Shown: positions 1-8,744, counted from the first letter of the stretch. The stretch: DNA of 58,745 nt from an uncultured Sphingomonas sp. (GCA_913776255.1 CAJYLV010000062.1:1-58745); one strand, 5' to 3'. Made by a program: numbers and translations. The notes: a model not told the origin generated them from the letters alone.

Positions 1-157
1 CGGCGAAGATCGCTCCGGGCGGATAATCGTCCGGCCCGAGCCAGTCGCCGATATCCAGAGGCGCGACTGGCTTGGCCGTTTGCGGGACCTCCTTGCTCAA
101 CGCCGGCGTCGCGGCTCCGACGATCGCCACCCCCGCCATCAATCCGATCGTCCGCAT
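1..157 (-). CDS. Exported protein, 3' part outside the window (possible TonB-like transducer)
   Basis: Only the first ~52 codons are present. The start at 155-157 is preceded on the minus strand by a strong GGGGGA ribosome site. The N-terminus (MRTIGLMAGVAIVGAATPA) looks like a signal peptide. It is followed by a stretch ending GDWLGPDDYPPGAIFA. The DDYPxxA pattern resembles the start of short sphingomonad energy-transducer TonB domains, but too little is visible to be sure. The next gene in the same direction is the nuclease at 205-987. Confidence 0.5.
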   Translation of the reverse strand, partial: MRTIGLMAGVAIVGAATPALSKEVPQTAKPVAPLDIGDWLGPDDYPPGAIFA

Positions 158-204
158 GGCGTGCTCCCCCTTTTATTCGCAATTGGGCGAATGTCGGCCC
201 CGAA

Positions 205-987
205 TCAACGGAACAGTTCGTTCAGGTACGTCGCGAGCCGCACGCCGCCTTTCTCCAGCTGCAGCTCCAGCCGCGGCGTGTTGTCGTAGACGTAGCGGTA
301 GCTTAGCGCCGTGTCGCCGGCCGGCGGGTACAGCTGGTCGCGCACCGCGATGTTATCGGCCAGCCACACCGCCGGGTCGGTCGACGACCACGCCTTCACG
401 TCGGCGGGCGTGATCCGCGCGTTCAGCCATGTCGCCAGCTCGGAGAAGGACAGCTGCTCGTCATCGACCAGCAGCGTATCCCAGACGCTGTGCAGGTTGG
501 TCGGCTTGCCGAACCACGTCACCTTGAGGTCGTTGCCACCGCGGTCGGTGCCGTTGCCGCTGTGGAGCGGCTGCGCGAGATCGCCGCAGATGTGGATGAT
601 GAAGCGCAGCGCGATGCGCTTGTCCTCGGGCGACGCCTTTCGGTCGCGCAGCGTGGCGCTGAAGCGCGCGAGCGCGGTGACCGCGTCGCCCTCCGGCGGC
701 GCGCCGACGGCGGCATAGGTCTTGCCGGCCGGGATCGTCACGTAATGCCACGCGCTGGCGGTGTTCTGCCAGAACGGCGCGGGATCGGACTTCATGAAGT
801 CGGGCCAGTTCGATGCCTCGGCCATCGTCTCGGTGCCGAGGATCCGCTTCACCGCCGCGCGCGCCTTGCGGCTGAGATGCGCGTCGGCGATCTGGCCGAC
901 GACGCGGTGGCCGGTCTTGCCCCAGGCGAAGGCGGGGACCGGTGACAGGGCGAGGACGGCGGCACAGGCGGTGATGAGAATACGCAT
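205..987 (-). CDS. S1/P1-type zinc nuclease, secreted
   Basis: This is a single-strand nuclease/nucleotidase of the S1/P1 family, a trinuclear zinc enzyme that releases 5'-nucleotides and usually acts outside the cytoplasm. The start is set at the Met before a clear signal peptide (MRILITACAAVLALSPVPAFA) rather than an upstream in-frame Met. Cleavage after AFA leaves Trp22 as the mature N-terminus, as the family needs because that residue ligates zinc. The metal ligand series is visible in order: WGKTGH, WPDF, AWHYV, IHICGDLAQPLH and NLHSVWD. At 260 aa the length fits bacterial members. It may serve phosphate or nucleotide scavenging, in line with the phytase locus at 48.5-52.3 kb. Confidence 0.9.
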   Translation of the reverse strand: MRILITACAAVLALSPVPAFAWGKTGHRVVGQIADAHLSRKARAAVKRILGTETMAEASNWPDFMKSDPAPFWQNTASAWHYVTIPAGKTYAAVGAPPEGDAVTALARFSATLRDRKASPEDKRIALRFIIHICGDLAQPLHSGNGTDRGGNDLKVTWFGKPTNLHSVWDTLLVDDEQLSFSELATWLNARITPADVKAWSSTDPAVWLADNIAVRDQLYPPAGDTALSYRYVYDNTPRLELQLEKGGVRLATYLNELFR

Positions 988-1152
988 GCCGCGCGCTTGG
1001 CCTTGCAAGGTGGCGGTTTCGTGTCGGGCTGGCGGCTGCCCCGCCGCAACGCGATCACGCGATGCCCCCTGTTTCATCACGGCTGGCAGTGATGGCGATC
1101 ATTCCATATCGTCGCGCCGTGTTGGGTGGGTGCAAGCAGGAAAGTATTCGAC

Positions 1153-1728
1153 ATGATCGCGCTGATGGTGGCCGTGCTGACGGCCATGCCGATGGCGCCG
1201 CCGCATCAGGAGGAGAGCCCGGCGGGAATGCCGCCGCCATCGACGGTCGGGACTGTGGCGCCAATTGTCGGCACGCGTTGGACTCTCCGGAACTACAATC
1301 CCGCCAAGGGGGTGACCAATCGCATCATCGAGGAGACCGTCGTCGCGGTTGCCGGGCGCGAGGTCACGACCGAGCGGGTTGACACCGTCTTTCCCAAAAC
1401 GACGAAGAGCGCGCCGGAGACGATCCGCTTCTCACTCGACGATCGCCGCTATTCCGCCACGTTGCAGCCGGGCGACCGATGGGAGGAGCCGGCGCAGGAG
1501 GCCGGCGGGAGCGCGATCGTCACAACCGTGCTCGGCCCGGATCAGGTCACCACACCAGCGGGTAGCTTTGCCGCGATTAAGATCGCGACGTCCTTTGAGG
1601 TGAAGGGAAAGAAATACGAGCAAGTGGTGTGGTACGCGCCGGAAGTCGCGCACTTCGTCAGGCTCGAATATCTCGGCGACGGGACGGTCATCCAGGCGAC
1701 GGAAATGATCGGGATCAAGGCGCCCTGA
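1153..1728 (+). CDS. Exported protein of unknown function
   Basis: The 191-aa product begins with a hydrophobic segment (MIALMVAVLTAM), probably an export signal, followed by a Pro-rich stretch. The ATG at 1153 is preferred over the in-frame GTG at 1126 because AGGAAA lies about 10 nt upstream of it. The C-terminal half (TTPAGSFAAIKIATSF through YAPEVAHFVRLEY) resembles periplasmic beta-rich DUF3108-like domains, in which a compound is tracked through 'VxTPAGxFxxxK' and 'WYAPxxxxxVR' segments. I cannot assign a function. It diverges from the nuclease at 205-987, with about 165 bp between the two starts for promoters. Confidence 0.75.
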   Translation: MIALMVAVLTAMPMAPPHQEESPAGMPPPSTVGTVAPIVGTRWTLRNYNPAKGVTNRIIEETVVAVAGREVTTERVDTVFPKTTKSAPETIRFSLDDRRYSATLQPGDRWEEPAQEAGGSAIVTTVLGPDQVTTPAGSFAAIKIATSFEVKGKKYEQVVWYAPEVAHFVRLEYLGDGTVIQATEMIGIKAP

Positions 1729-2036
1729 CGGCGTTTGCGGCGGTTGTCGCTGCGCCATCCGGTTGGCTTCGCAGCGCGCGCTTGCTTCTGCGACGATCGC
1801 GCCGCGAAGCGGAGCCGTCAGATCATGGAGCGGCTGACGCTCGGCAAGCAGCTCAGCTGTCAGATGGTGGGCGCCATCTACAAGCGCGTGGTCGCCCGTT
1901 GGACGCTGCCGGATGGTCGATCACTGTCGTGTAGGGCGCTGGCGGCCGGGCCTGCTACTCGCTGGAAGCGATATTGGCAACAGTATCAAATGGGCGAGTG
2001 CGCCTAGCTTGGCCAAGCACGGATTAATTGGCCAAT
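1729..2036. other. Intergenic stretch without a convincing gene
   Basis: About 300 bases lie between the exported unknown and the recombinase stop. A plus-strand frame at 1735-2007 is open, but it has no good ribosome site and an unconvincing composition, so I do not call it. The stretch also marks the change from high-GC backbone to the AT-richer recombinase gene, so one edge of an inserted element may lie here. No direct-repeat attachment core could be identified by eye. Confidence 0.4.
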
Positions 2037-3518
2037 CTAAAGTCTGCTGCCGTTGACGGTGAAGGCGACGTGGCCGTGCATGTCGTAAAAGTTGCAGGCG
2101 GTGGTTCTGAGATCAACCGTAACCTTGCTGAAAATCTGCCTAAGGAGCTTGTTTATAGCGATGGTCTGACTAGGAACCACCGCAATTGCGTCGATGTACT
2201 TGCACACTGAAGAAGCTGTTTCGATGACGTGCTTTCTGCCGCGAATTGGGTAGGTGAGCGCGTCTTCTAAAGTAGACTCTAATTGTAAGAGCCTTTCATT
2301 GCACATAGGGGTGTCGGCGCAGCTGGTTTGAAGCGTTGTGCGGTCATCATCGAGGAGCTTGACCATGTTCCGGAATGATGCGCGGTTCGCCGGCTGGGTC
2401 TGCCACAGATAGTCGCTAGTGATCCATTCGCGTAAGGCGGGGCGAACTTGCTTCATAAGCGCTGTGTAAGATAATTCAGGAGCTGAGCAATTATAAAGAA
2501 TGCGTGAGGCTTGGCAGGCCAAAGCATGCTGACCGTCCAAGCTCAAAGTGACTAGGCGGAGCGGATGACCACACTCGCTACAATGCCCAATCAGGGCTAA
2601 GGAGTTGTAGCGAGCACGCGCGCTTCTTGTTTTTCCGTCAGGTATAAAGATTTGAGCCTGTAAGAAGGCCTTGGGCTTAATGAGGGCCGGATAGTAATCT
2701 TTTACTGCGGAATGAGGCACACGTGCGGCTGCGCGCCCCTTGAACGATAACGTATAGAGCGGGAGAAGTCCGGTGGTGCGGCGGTTGCTCAGCAGCCGGG
2801 AGATTGCCGCTGTTGTCCATTGCTGCTCCGGAACGGACCAGCGAATTTGGCTTGCGGCATTGAGGGTCGCTGCAATCTCGCAAGAAGTGAGGCCGTTGCG
2901 GTACATGGCGAATACGCGTCTCACCAGTGAGCAGCGTTCGGGGATTGGCTGGACAACGCCGTCCTGCACAGTCACCCAGAATGGTGTCTTCCTTGAGATC
3001 GCCTTCGTGGCGACAGTCTCACGTTTACGCACCCAATTCTGTCGGGCTCGCAGAGATTTGGTTTTGCTCTCCTCGTTTGCTCTCACGAAAACAAGCAGCG
3101 CATAGATCAAGCCGATAGGGTCGGACGAGAGCGTCTCAGCCGAGTAGAGACGCTGATCAATCAGCGAAACGACGTTGACGCCCGCGAGAACAAGCTCGGT
3201 TAGGATGGCCTGGGCACGAAGGACGTGATCACGACTGAGTCGGTCAAGGCTCTCTATAAGAAGATAGCTTCCCGGTTTGATTTTGTCCTGCTGGACGAGG
3301 CGTAGAAAGGCGGCAAGCGCTCCTCGATGCGCGTTCTTTCCCCTGAAGCCTGAGACACCAAGATCCTTGAACGTGACAGACTCGTCGAGCCAGAGATCGT
3401 GCTTGGTCGCGTACGACGCAGCGAGAGAGGATTGGCGAACCAGACTGTCCCCGGAGGCCTGCGCGCCCGTGCTAAACCGCAGGTACGAGTAGGCGATTGG
3501 TCGTTCGCTTACCTGCAT
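2037..3518 (-). CDS. Large serine recombinase (site-specific integrase/resolvase family)
   Basis: This enzyme makes double-strand breaks through a serine nucleophile to integrate or excise DNA. The N-terminal resolvase domain (about residues 8-155) has YLRFSTGAQ, with the nucleophile at Ser16 and Arg14 beside it, and the DRLSRD arginine motif. A recombinase domain follows at about 165-280. A zinc-ribbon CSEC...C...C segment lies near residue 315. The C-terminus is less typical and lacks an obvious long coiled coil. The 493-aa start is the ATG at 3518, which has GGAGGAG upstream. Base composition is clearly AT-richer than the flanking genes, pointing to recent transfer. Small plus-strand genes and transposase debris lie beyond its start, so it probably brought in part of the 2.0-6.7 kb patch. 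Confidence 0.88.
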   Translation of the reverse strand: MQVSERPIAYSYLRFSTGAQASGDSLVRQSSLAASYATKHDLWLDESVTFKDLGVSGFRGKNAHRGALAAFLRLVQQDKIKPGSYLLIESLDRLSRDHVLRAQAILTELVLAGVNVVSLIDQRLYSAETLSSDPIGLIYALLVFVRANEESKTKSLRARQNWVRKRETVATKAISRKTPFWVTVQDGVVQPIPERCSLVRRVFAMYRNGLTSCEIAATLNAASQIRWSVPEQQWTTAAISRLLSNRRTTGLLPLYTLSFKGRAAARVPHSAVKDYYPALIKPKAFLQAQIFIPDGKTRSARARYNSLALIGHCSECGHPLRLVTLSLDGQHALACQASRILYNCSAPELSYTALMKQVRPALREWITSDYLWQTQPANRASFRNMVKLLDDDRTTLQTSCADTPMCNERLLQLESTLEDALTYPIRGRKHVIETASSVCKYIDAIAVVPSQTIAINKLLRQIFSKVTVDLRTTACNFYDMHGHVAFTVNGSRL

Positions 3519-3696
3519 GGACACGCTCCTCCGATGGTCGCAGGATCAGTGGCGGCTGCCGCAATGTACACGCTGTACGAGGATGATCCTATTGACCCGA
3601 TTTGGCGTGGACGATCTGTCGGCGGACCGTGGAGTAATCTAGCAAAGTCGATGCTCGCATCGGCGGGAAAGTTTTTATAGACCTAGAGGCATTTAG

Positions 3697-3879
3697 ATGG
3701 AACGGAGTTGCTGGATCCAGGTCCTAGCTATCGAGCGACGGCGCGGCCCGGATGCCACCTACTGGCTGGAAGACCGCATCAACGAGTTGCTGCACAAGGG
3801 TGAAGCGGCGGAGGCCAGACGACTAGTGAAAGTCGCAGAGCTTCTGACGGTTCTGCGGGCGCGAACGACGCTCCAGTAA
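3697..3879 (+). CDS. Small protein resembling DUF6961-type sphingomonad proteins
   Basis: The 60-aa product has the pattern 'W...LAIERRRGPDATYWLEDRINELLHKGEAAEARRLVKVAELL'-like, split here as IERRRGPDATYWLEDRINEL followed by KGEAAEARRLVKV. That matches my memory of a short helical family common in sphingomonad islands, in which a genus-level pattern reads IERxxG..A..FI..RI..L...GD. AGAGG precedes the ATG. Function is unknown. It starts about 180 bp from the divergent recombinase start and is followed, in the same frame after one stop codon, by a Cys-containing frame. Confidence 0.55.
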   Translation: MERSCWIQVLAIERRRGPDATYWLEDRINELLHKGEAAEARRLVKVAELLTVLRARTTLQ

Positions 3880-4185
3880 TTGGAAAGGAACACGCCGACG
3901 GCCGTCAGCGGCGATGGTTCTTCTCCTTACGCCTTCGGTCAGTCGTGTAGCGCCTGCCGGCATCTGCTTAAGGTCACCAAAGCGCATGACCCGGCCGGGC
4001 AGTCGGGCTACTGGCGATGTGTGGAGCTAATCCGGATCAACTCGTTGACGGCTGCCGTAGGGGAAGGAGCCTGCCTCGAAGCGTCATTTTTTACAATCTA
4101 CATCAGCGTCATTGTGCGGCCCCCGAGAACCAGCATGGTGTCGTTTGTGGGTCGGGGGACCCACATATTTGGGGGTTCACGATGA
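3880..4185 (+). CDS. Doubtful Cys-containing small ORF, probably decayed
   Basis: The frame opens right after the stop of the preceding small gene and in the same frame, with only a TTG start available. Its first half contains CSACRHL, then GYWRC, LIRINSL and CLEASF. The spacing resembles small sphingomonad proteins with four cysteines that probably bind zinc. The last third reads like non-coding sequence, so the ORF is probably a frameshifted remnant. Its TGA overlaps the ATG of the next gene (4182), which could be real coupling or chance. Confidence 0.3.
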   Translation: MERNTPTAVSGDGSSPYAFGQSCSACRHLLKVTKAHDPAGQSGYWRCVELIRINSLTAAVGEGACLEASFFTIYISVIVRPPRTSMVSFVGRGTHIFGGSR

Positions 4186-4814
4186 TCAAATATGGTGGCG
4201 CGCTCGCGAGCGTGCTTTTCTTCACTGTGCCTGTCGCGGCGCAGACACCAATTGCACCGATCGCGGCGCCGGCGGCCAACGTCGCTATGCTGCGGACCGG
4301 AACGGAGGTGCCGCTCCGGCTCTCCGAGGAGCTTACCACCAAGGGTAAGCATCTGCGCGTTGGCCAGCGCTTTCATCTCGAAACGTCAGAACCGATCATC
4401 GTTCAGGGCGTCACCGTCATCCCAGTAGGCAGCCCGGCGATGGGTGAGGTCACCGACGTGAAGAACAAGGGTATGTGGGGGAAGTCAGGCCACTTGGGTG
4501 CCCGCATTCTCTACGTGACGGTCAATGGTCGACAAATCCGCCTCTCGGGCGCGTTCGACGACAAAGGTGTGGCGGGAACGGCGGGTGTCGTCGGGGCTGT
4601 CGCGTTCGTGCCGATTGCCGGCTTCTTCGTGACCGGCACCAGTGCGAAGGTACCGATGGGCACGATCGTGAAGGGCTTTACGGACGAGGACGTTCCACTG
4701 ACGATGGCGGCTGCTACCACTCCCTTGGTGGTTGGCGCTGCTGCCGCCACGCCGGCCGCAGGTGCCGTTTCGACGCCTGTACCTGCATCGACCGTCACGG
4801 CCGAGGCGAAGTGA
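4182..4814 (+). CDS. Exported protein of unknown function
   Basis: The 210-aa product starts at the ATG at 4182 with a signal peptide (MIKYGGALASVLFFTVPVAA) cut near AQT. A longer frame upstream is not used because it would bury the signal peptide. The middle contains beta-strand-like segments (LRTGTEVPLRLSEELTTKGK, VIPVGSPAMGEVTDVKNKG) and a Gly-rich hydrophobic stretch (VAGTAGVVGAVAFVPIAGFF). The C-terminus is Ala/Thr/Pro-rich and of low complexity. It is probably periplasmic or membrane-associated. The 3' end overlaps, on the opposite strand, the tail of the truncated Tat-signal protein at 4795-5139. Confidence 0.65.
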   Translation: MIKYGGALASVLFFTVPVAAQTPIAPIAAPAANVAMLRTGTEVPLRLSEELTTKGKHLRVGQRFHLETSEPIIVQGVTVIPVGSPAMGEVTDVKNKGMWGKSGHLGARILYVTVNGRQIRLSGAFDDKGVAGTAGVVGAVAFVPIAGFFVTGTSAKVPMGTIVKGFTDEDVPLTMAAATTPLVVGAAAATPAAGAVSTPVPASTVTAEAK

Positions 4815-5139
4815 AGGAGCGCGGAGCGGGCGCGCCACTGTGCCGACTCGCTCCGCTCGCCAGCGCCATAGCGCCCGATCTCTGCGCTGGGATGATGTGC
4901 TCGACCGCCAGATCGGCGCGCAGGGCGTCAGTCGTGGTGTTCCACACAGTCTCGTACCAGGTGCCGAGGAGCGCGTCGCGGCGCTGGTACTCGGCCAGCA
5001 GCTTTGTCAGCTCGGGGCTGACGTCACTGGATGCGCCCTTTGATTCACCTGCGAGGGCCGCACCCCCGGCAACGATTGCGGCACCAGCGGCATAGGCGGC
5101 AGCTCCGGTGAGAAGCTGGCGGCGATTGGTGTTGGCCAT
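4795..5139 (-). pseudogene. Truncated Tat-signal protein
   Basis: The N-terminus has a twin-arginine signal (NRRQLLTGAAAYAAGAAIV) followed by SPELTKLLAEYQRRDALLGT and WYETVWN. This is the usual beginning of a small exported protein family seen in sphingomonad islands. After about residue 70 the sequence stops resembling the family and becomes low-complexity Ser/Ala/Pro until a stop that lies inside the neighbouring opposite-strand gene. I read it as a gene that lost its 3' part by rearrangement. Transposase debris lies immediately upstream of its start. Confidence 0.5.
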
Positions 5140-5140
5140 C

Positions 5141-5413
5141 TCAGCGGCCCTCCGACGCGCTCAGGATCTCGAGCCGACCATCCGGGTACTCGCACACGTC
5201 CACCTTCTTGCGCGCGAGCGCCTGAGCCACGGGCGAGGGCTCAAGGATGAACATGGCTTTATTGTAGTGCAGGGTGAGGGCGGCTGTGACGGTGCGCTGC
5301 TCGCGCCACACCATCCCGGCCTCGAGGTTCTCGTGATTGGCCAGCTTATTGAACCGCCAGCTCGGCGCAAGGCTAGCGGTCGATCGCAGCCGCAATCTGA
5401 ACCCCGCCCTCAC
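5141..5413 (-). pseudogene. Transposase fragment, second copy of the adjacent IS
   Basis: Bases 5168-5348 closely repeat 5777-5957 of the neighbouring transposase remnant, about 609 bp away and in the same orientation. The translated match runs through VWREQRTVTAALTLHYNKAM and KKVDVCEYPDGRLEI, a C-terminal part of an ISNCY-type transposase. Nothing of the catalytic core is present, so this is a broken copy. Differences between the two copies suggest separate insertions rather than a fresh duplication. Confidence 0.75.
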
Positions 5414-5449
5414 CCCCGTGGCCAGGATCGAGAGAATCGATGGCCGAAA

Positions 5450-6611
5450 CTAACGGGCATACTCGCCGAGGCCGCGCGCAATCAGTTCCTCGTTGGCGCG
5501 GCGTGGCCCACGTTTTAGCCTGCTGTTGCCCCGCGTGCGACGGTCCAGCTTCTGACCGGATGAAGCAGGGGAGGGTGGCTGGAACACGCCGACCGTCTGC
5601 GCGGTGCGCGCCGGCTCGTTGTTGTTCCGCTTGGCGTGATGCGGCTGAGCCTGCTGAATAGCGCGTGCTAGCGCCAGCGCCGCGTCGAGATGCTTGTTGT
5701 CAACCACGGCAGCCTGGTTCACGCGGCGCATCTTGTCGAACATGCGATAGGGTAGAGCCGTGCGCTCGTGCTGGATTTCGAGCCGGCCGTCCGGGTACTC
5801 GCACACGTCCACCTTCTTGCGCGCGAGCGCCTGGGCCGCAGGCGAGGGCTCAAGGATGAACATGGCCTTGTTGTAGTGCAAGGTGAGGGCGCCGGTGACG
5901 GTGCGCTGCTCGCGCCAGACGAGCTCCGCCTCCAAGTCTTCGTGGATGGCAAGCGGCCGGTGTAGATCGGGCGGGTCGAACGGTGCCTTGGCGAACCGAC
6001 GATTGTGCTGCGCCATGTAGGAGGGAAGGAAAGCGTTGGCTTGGTCGATGGTGGATATCCGCTGTAGCCCCATCGCCTTGACCAGGCGGTCCTGCAGCGT
6101 CGCATTGACCCGCTCGACGCGTCCTTTCGCCTGCGGCGAGTTCGCGCAGATCAGCTCGATGTTGAGCCGGTCCAGCGCGCGACCGAGGTGGGTCATGCCG
6201 TCACCCTTTGCCGAGGCCGTGTTGTTGCGGAAGGCGCTGTGCTTGTCGGTGTAGAAGGCAACTGGCTTGCCGTGCCGCTCGAGGTAGGTCCGGGTGGCAC
6301 GCATGTAGGAGACGCTCGGCAAGGTACTCGCGCGCGAGCGTCGGCCCGAAGTCGGCATAGTTTTCTCGCACCAGCGCGACCACCTCGGCGCGGAAGGCAT
6401 CACTGTAGCGCCGGTTGCTCGGCCGCCCGCGCTTGCGCGACACGAGGCCCGCAGCGCCTTCTTGTCGCAGGCAATCGAGCAGCCGGTAGATTTGCCGCCG
6501 CTGTAGGCCCAGCAGCTCCATCGCGTCCGCGATCCGGATCTCGCCGCGGTCGAGCCGTATCAGCGTGTCGAACCGGGTGATCTCTGCAGCACTCATCGTC
6601 AGCACCGTCAT
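5450..6611 (-). pseudogene. ISNCY-type transposase remnant with internal deletion and frameshift
   Basis: The 5' part (from 6611) encodes an N-terminal helix-turn-helix region (IADAMELLGLQRRQIYRLL) followed by GLVSRKRGRPSNRRYSD, typical of this transposase group. At about 6317-6325 it jumps, in another frame, to YLERHGKPVAFYTDKHSAF, which is a late part of the DDE core. It then continues with ICANSPQAKGRVERVNATLQ to the end. The middle of the protein, including the first catalytic Asp region, is missing, roughly 130 residues compared with family members as I remember them. The element cannot move by itself. No perfect terminal inverted repeats could be delimited by eye. Confidence 0.85.
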
Positions 6612-6680
6612 ACCATGCGCGTCCTCGTTGCCGAGGAAGGCTATGACACCGGCGACCCGCTGACAGCACCGGCTGTGCCG

Positions 6681-6737
6681 TTTCTATCTAGCAGGATGGT
6701 GTCATTTGTATCTAGCGCTTACAGGCGCTTACACCGC
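6681..6737. repeat. Short direct repeats near an IS end or promoter
   Basis: Two pairs of short direct repeats lie between the IS remnant and the next gene. TATCTAGC occurs at 6685-6692 and 6708-6715. GCGCTTACA occurs twice in direct orientation, about 10 bp apart, within 6714-6733. The first pair may be transposase-binding repeats at the end of the ISNCY element. The second pair matches the half-site of the LacI-type operator seen at 12932-12959. Confidence 0.35.
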
Positions 6738-6767
6738 GTTAGATCGATAAGCTATCTTATGTAAAAG

Positions 6768-7136
6768 TTACCGTCCCGTCACCCACGCCTCGGCCTCTTC
6801 GACCGACGTGAAGTAGGACGCCTGCCGCTCCGACGCCGCGCGCCGGATCTGCAAGCGCGCCAGCGAGCGCGCGACGACGAAGGCCAGCCGGCGCGACGCC
6901 TGCCGCGGGTCGCCCAGCACCTGCTGGAAGGCGGTGACCGTTTCCTGCGACTGGATCTGCATCGCGCGCATGTCGACCAGGGTCGCATGCGCGTTCGGGC
7001 CGCAGCGCAGCTGGCGGTGCGCGGCGTCGCGCGCGGCGACGAACCGCGCGACGTCATCGGGGGTGAAGAAGCCCGCCAGCGTGATGCGCACCAGATCGCG
7101 CGCGGGATCGACGTCAAAGGACATGCGGGGCGTCAT
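6768..7136 (-). CDS. SpoIIAA/STAS-like protein
   Basis: The 122-aa protein alternates short strands and helices. Key segments are VRITLAGFFTPDDVARFVAA, then ATLVDMRAM, then RLAFVVARSLARLQIRR and FTSVEEAEAWV. This is the layout of the SpoIIAA-like (STAS-fold) small proteins that often accompany regulatory or membrane systems. A paralogue with the same layout lies at 17873-18235. No partner kinase or phosphatase is adjacent. The next gene in the same direction upstream is the GH144-like enzyme, separated by 39 bp that include a small hairpin (TTCACC...GGTGAA). Confidence 0.65.
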   Translation of the reverse strand: MTPRMSFDVDPARDLVRITLAGFFTPDDVARFVAARDAAHRQLRCGPNAHATLVDMRAMQIQSQETVTAFQQVLGDPRQASRRLAFVVARSLARLQIRRAASERQASYFTSVEEAEAWVTGR

Positions 7137-7175
7137 CCGCGAGCATCTAGCAATTAACTATAAGGAATCATTCAC

Positions 7176-8651
7176 CTATGTCGGTGAAAGCCAGCCCCCC
7201 GCAAACCCGGCGCGCTCCAGCCCGGCGCGGATATGCGGGTTCTTCTGCATCGTTTTCCAGATGAGGCCGCTGCGCCAGTTCTCGATCATGCACGCGATCG
7301 GCCCCTGGTCGATGCCGAGGAAATCGTTCGCGACCCAGCCGATATAGGGCACCACCTTGCCGTGCTGCAGCTTGACGTCGGTCAGCGTCAGCGTCGGGTT
7401 GAAGCTGTCGCGAAAGCCGTAGCGGTCGTAGATCGCGGTGCCATATTGCGAGTACATGGCGCGCGCCGCGGGCAGCACGATCTCGGGCGCGAACGCCACC
7501 GAGCCGAGCGCGGCGGTCGGCGCGATCGTGCCGTCATCGCGGTCGCCGGGGCCGCGCGCCGAATAGGAGAAGAACTCGCGGTTGCGCCCGTCAATCTCGC
7601 GCACGAAATCGCCCGGCCCGTCGCACGCGGTGAGCCCCCAGACGTTTTCGCCGTATCCACGCCAGCCGGCCGGGTTGCGCATCGCGTAGCGGCGCTGCGC
7701 ATAGGTCGCGCGGCGGCTGTTCTCGAAATAGTCGAACCCGCGCCGCCTGGAATAGGTGTCCATCAGGCCGCGGAAGTCGATCCACACCTGGCTGTATTGA
7801 TGCCCGAACAGCGGCGGGAAGGCGGTGAAGGGATCGCTGTAATTCTCGTCCCACGACGGGTCGAAATTGGCGGTCCACTGGTCCCAGGTGGTCGGCGGCA
7901 GCGCGTGGGTCGGCGAGCCGAGCGCGAGCACATAGAGGATCAGGCTCTCGTTGTAGATGTTCCAGTCGGAGCCGATGAACCCGCTTTCGGGATGCCAGCC
8001 CATCGAGACGAACGGCTTGCGCGGGGTGATCCAGTCCCATTCGACGGCGCGGTACAATTGATCGGCGAGCGCGCGGATCTCGCGCTCGGCCGGGTCGCCC
8101 TCGTCGTCGAACCACGTCTGCGCGAACAGCATTCCGCCGAGCAGCAGCGCGGTGTCGATCGTCGACAGCTCGGTCTTGGCGAAGCGATGCCCCTTGGTGA
8201 CGCCGAGGAAGTGGTAGAAGAAGCCCTTGTAGCCGCTGACCCCGTCCCTGCCCGGCCCCTGCGGCGCATTGGCGAAGAAGCGCAGGGTGGCGAGCGTGCG
8301 CTGCGCCGCCGCGGCGCGCGTGATCCAGCCGCGCGTCGCCGCGATCGGATAGGTGGTGAGCGCGAAGCCGACCGCGGCGATCGACGCGAAGCTGGGCGTC
8401 GGCCAGCGATCGGGGGCGAGCCCGGTCGCCTGATCGGTGGTGTTCCAGAAATAGCTGACGGTGCGGCGCTGGATGTCGTCCATCAGCGGGTCGCTGTCGC
8501 TGGCGGGGGTGGTGCCGATCTCGGGGAGCACGCCGGGGAAGGCCAGCCGCGGCGCCTGTTTGGGCGCGAGCGGCCCGGCGGTGCACCCCGCCAGCCACCC
8601 CGCCCCGCCGAGCGTGGTGGCGCGCAGGATGTCGCGTCGGTCGAACGTCAT
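7176..8651 (-). CDS. Glucoamylase-like (GH144/PF10091) exported lipoprotein, probable endo-beta-1,2-glucanase
   Basis: The start is set at the Met before RRDILRATTLGGAGWLAGC, a twin-arginine signal that ends in a lipobox (LAGC). The product should therefore sit on a periplasmic membrane face. The remaining ~465 residues match the PF10091 'glycoamylase-like' family: RRTVSYFWNTTDQATGLAPD, SIAAVGFALTTYPIA, GFFYHFLG, ELSTIDTALLLGGMLFA, WNIYNESLILYVLALGSPTH, GENVWGLTACDGPGDF and IDQGPIACMIENWRSGLIWK. Characterised family members assigned to GH144 hydrolyse linear or cyclic beta-1,2-glucan. The TonB receptor and LacI regulator upstream and the GH3 beta-glucosidase across the operator support a glucan-use operon. 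Substrate is inferred. Confidence 0.8.
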   Translation of the reverse strand: MTFDRRDILRATTLGGAGWLAGCTAGPLAPKQAPRLAFPGVLPEIGTTPASDSDPLMDDIQRRTVSYFWNTTDQATGLAPDRWPTPSFASIAAVGFALTTYPIAATRGWITRAAAAQRTLATLRFFANAPQGPGRDGVSGYKGFFYHFLGVTKGHRFAKTELSTIDTALLLGGMLFAQTWFDDEGDPAEREIRALADQLYRAVEWDWITPRKPFVSMGWHPESGFIGSDWNIYNESLILYVLALGSPTHALPPTTWDQWTANFDPSWDENYSDPFTAFPPLFGHQYSQVWIDFRGLMDTYSRRRGFDYFENSRRATYAQRRYAMRNPAGWRGYGENVWGLTACDGPGDFVREIDGRNREFFSYSARGPGDRDDGTIAPTAALGSVAFAPEIVLPAARAMYSQYGTAIYDRYGFRDSFNPTLTLTDVKLQHGKVVPYIGWVANDFLGIDQGPIACMIENWRSGLIWKTMQKNPHIRAGLERAGFAGGWLSPT

Positions 8652-8703
8652 GCGGTCCTTTCCGTCATCCTTGCCCCTGTGATCGTCACCCCCAAGCCCC
8701 TTG

Positions 8704-8734
8704 CCGTCACCCCGGCGCAAGGCCGGGGTGACGG
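8704..8734. terminator. Intergenic hairpin between receptor and GH144 genes
   Basis: Perfect 13-bp arms (CCGTCACCCCGGC and its complement) surround a 5-nt loop. The hairpin lies between the stop of the receptor and the start of the GH144-like gene, so it may protect the upstream mRNA or reduce read-through to the enzyme. It belongs to the short form of the GTCAC/TCCCGG repeat seen elsewhere in the window. Confidence 0.6.
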
Positions 8735-8744
8735 TGAGCAGGCA

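Noticed and set aside
1735..2007. Small plus-strand gene
   Set aside because: No ribosome site, no recognisable pattern, and it sits at a probable element boundary.
3534..3680. 48-codon frame divergent from the recombinase
   Set aside because: It lacks a ribosome site and lies in the promoter region between divergent genes; possible but not supported.
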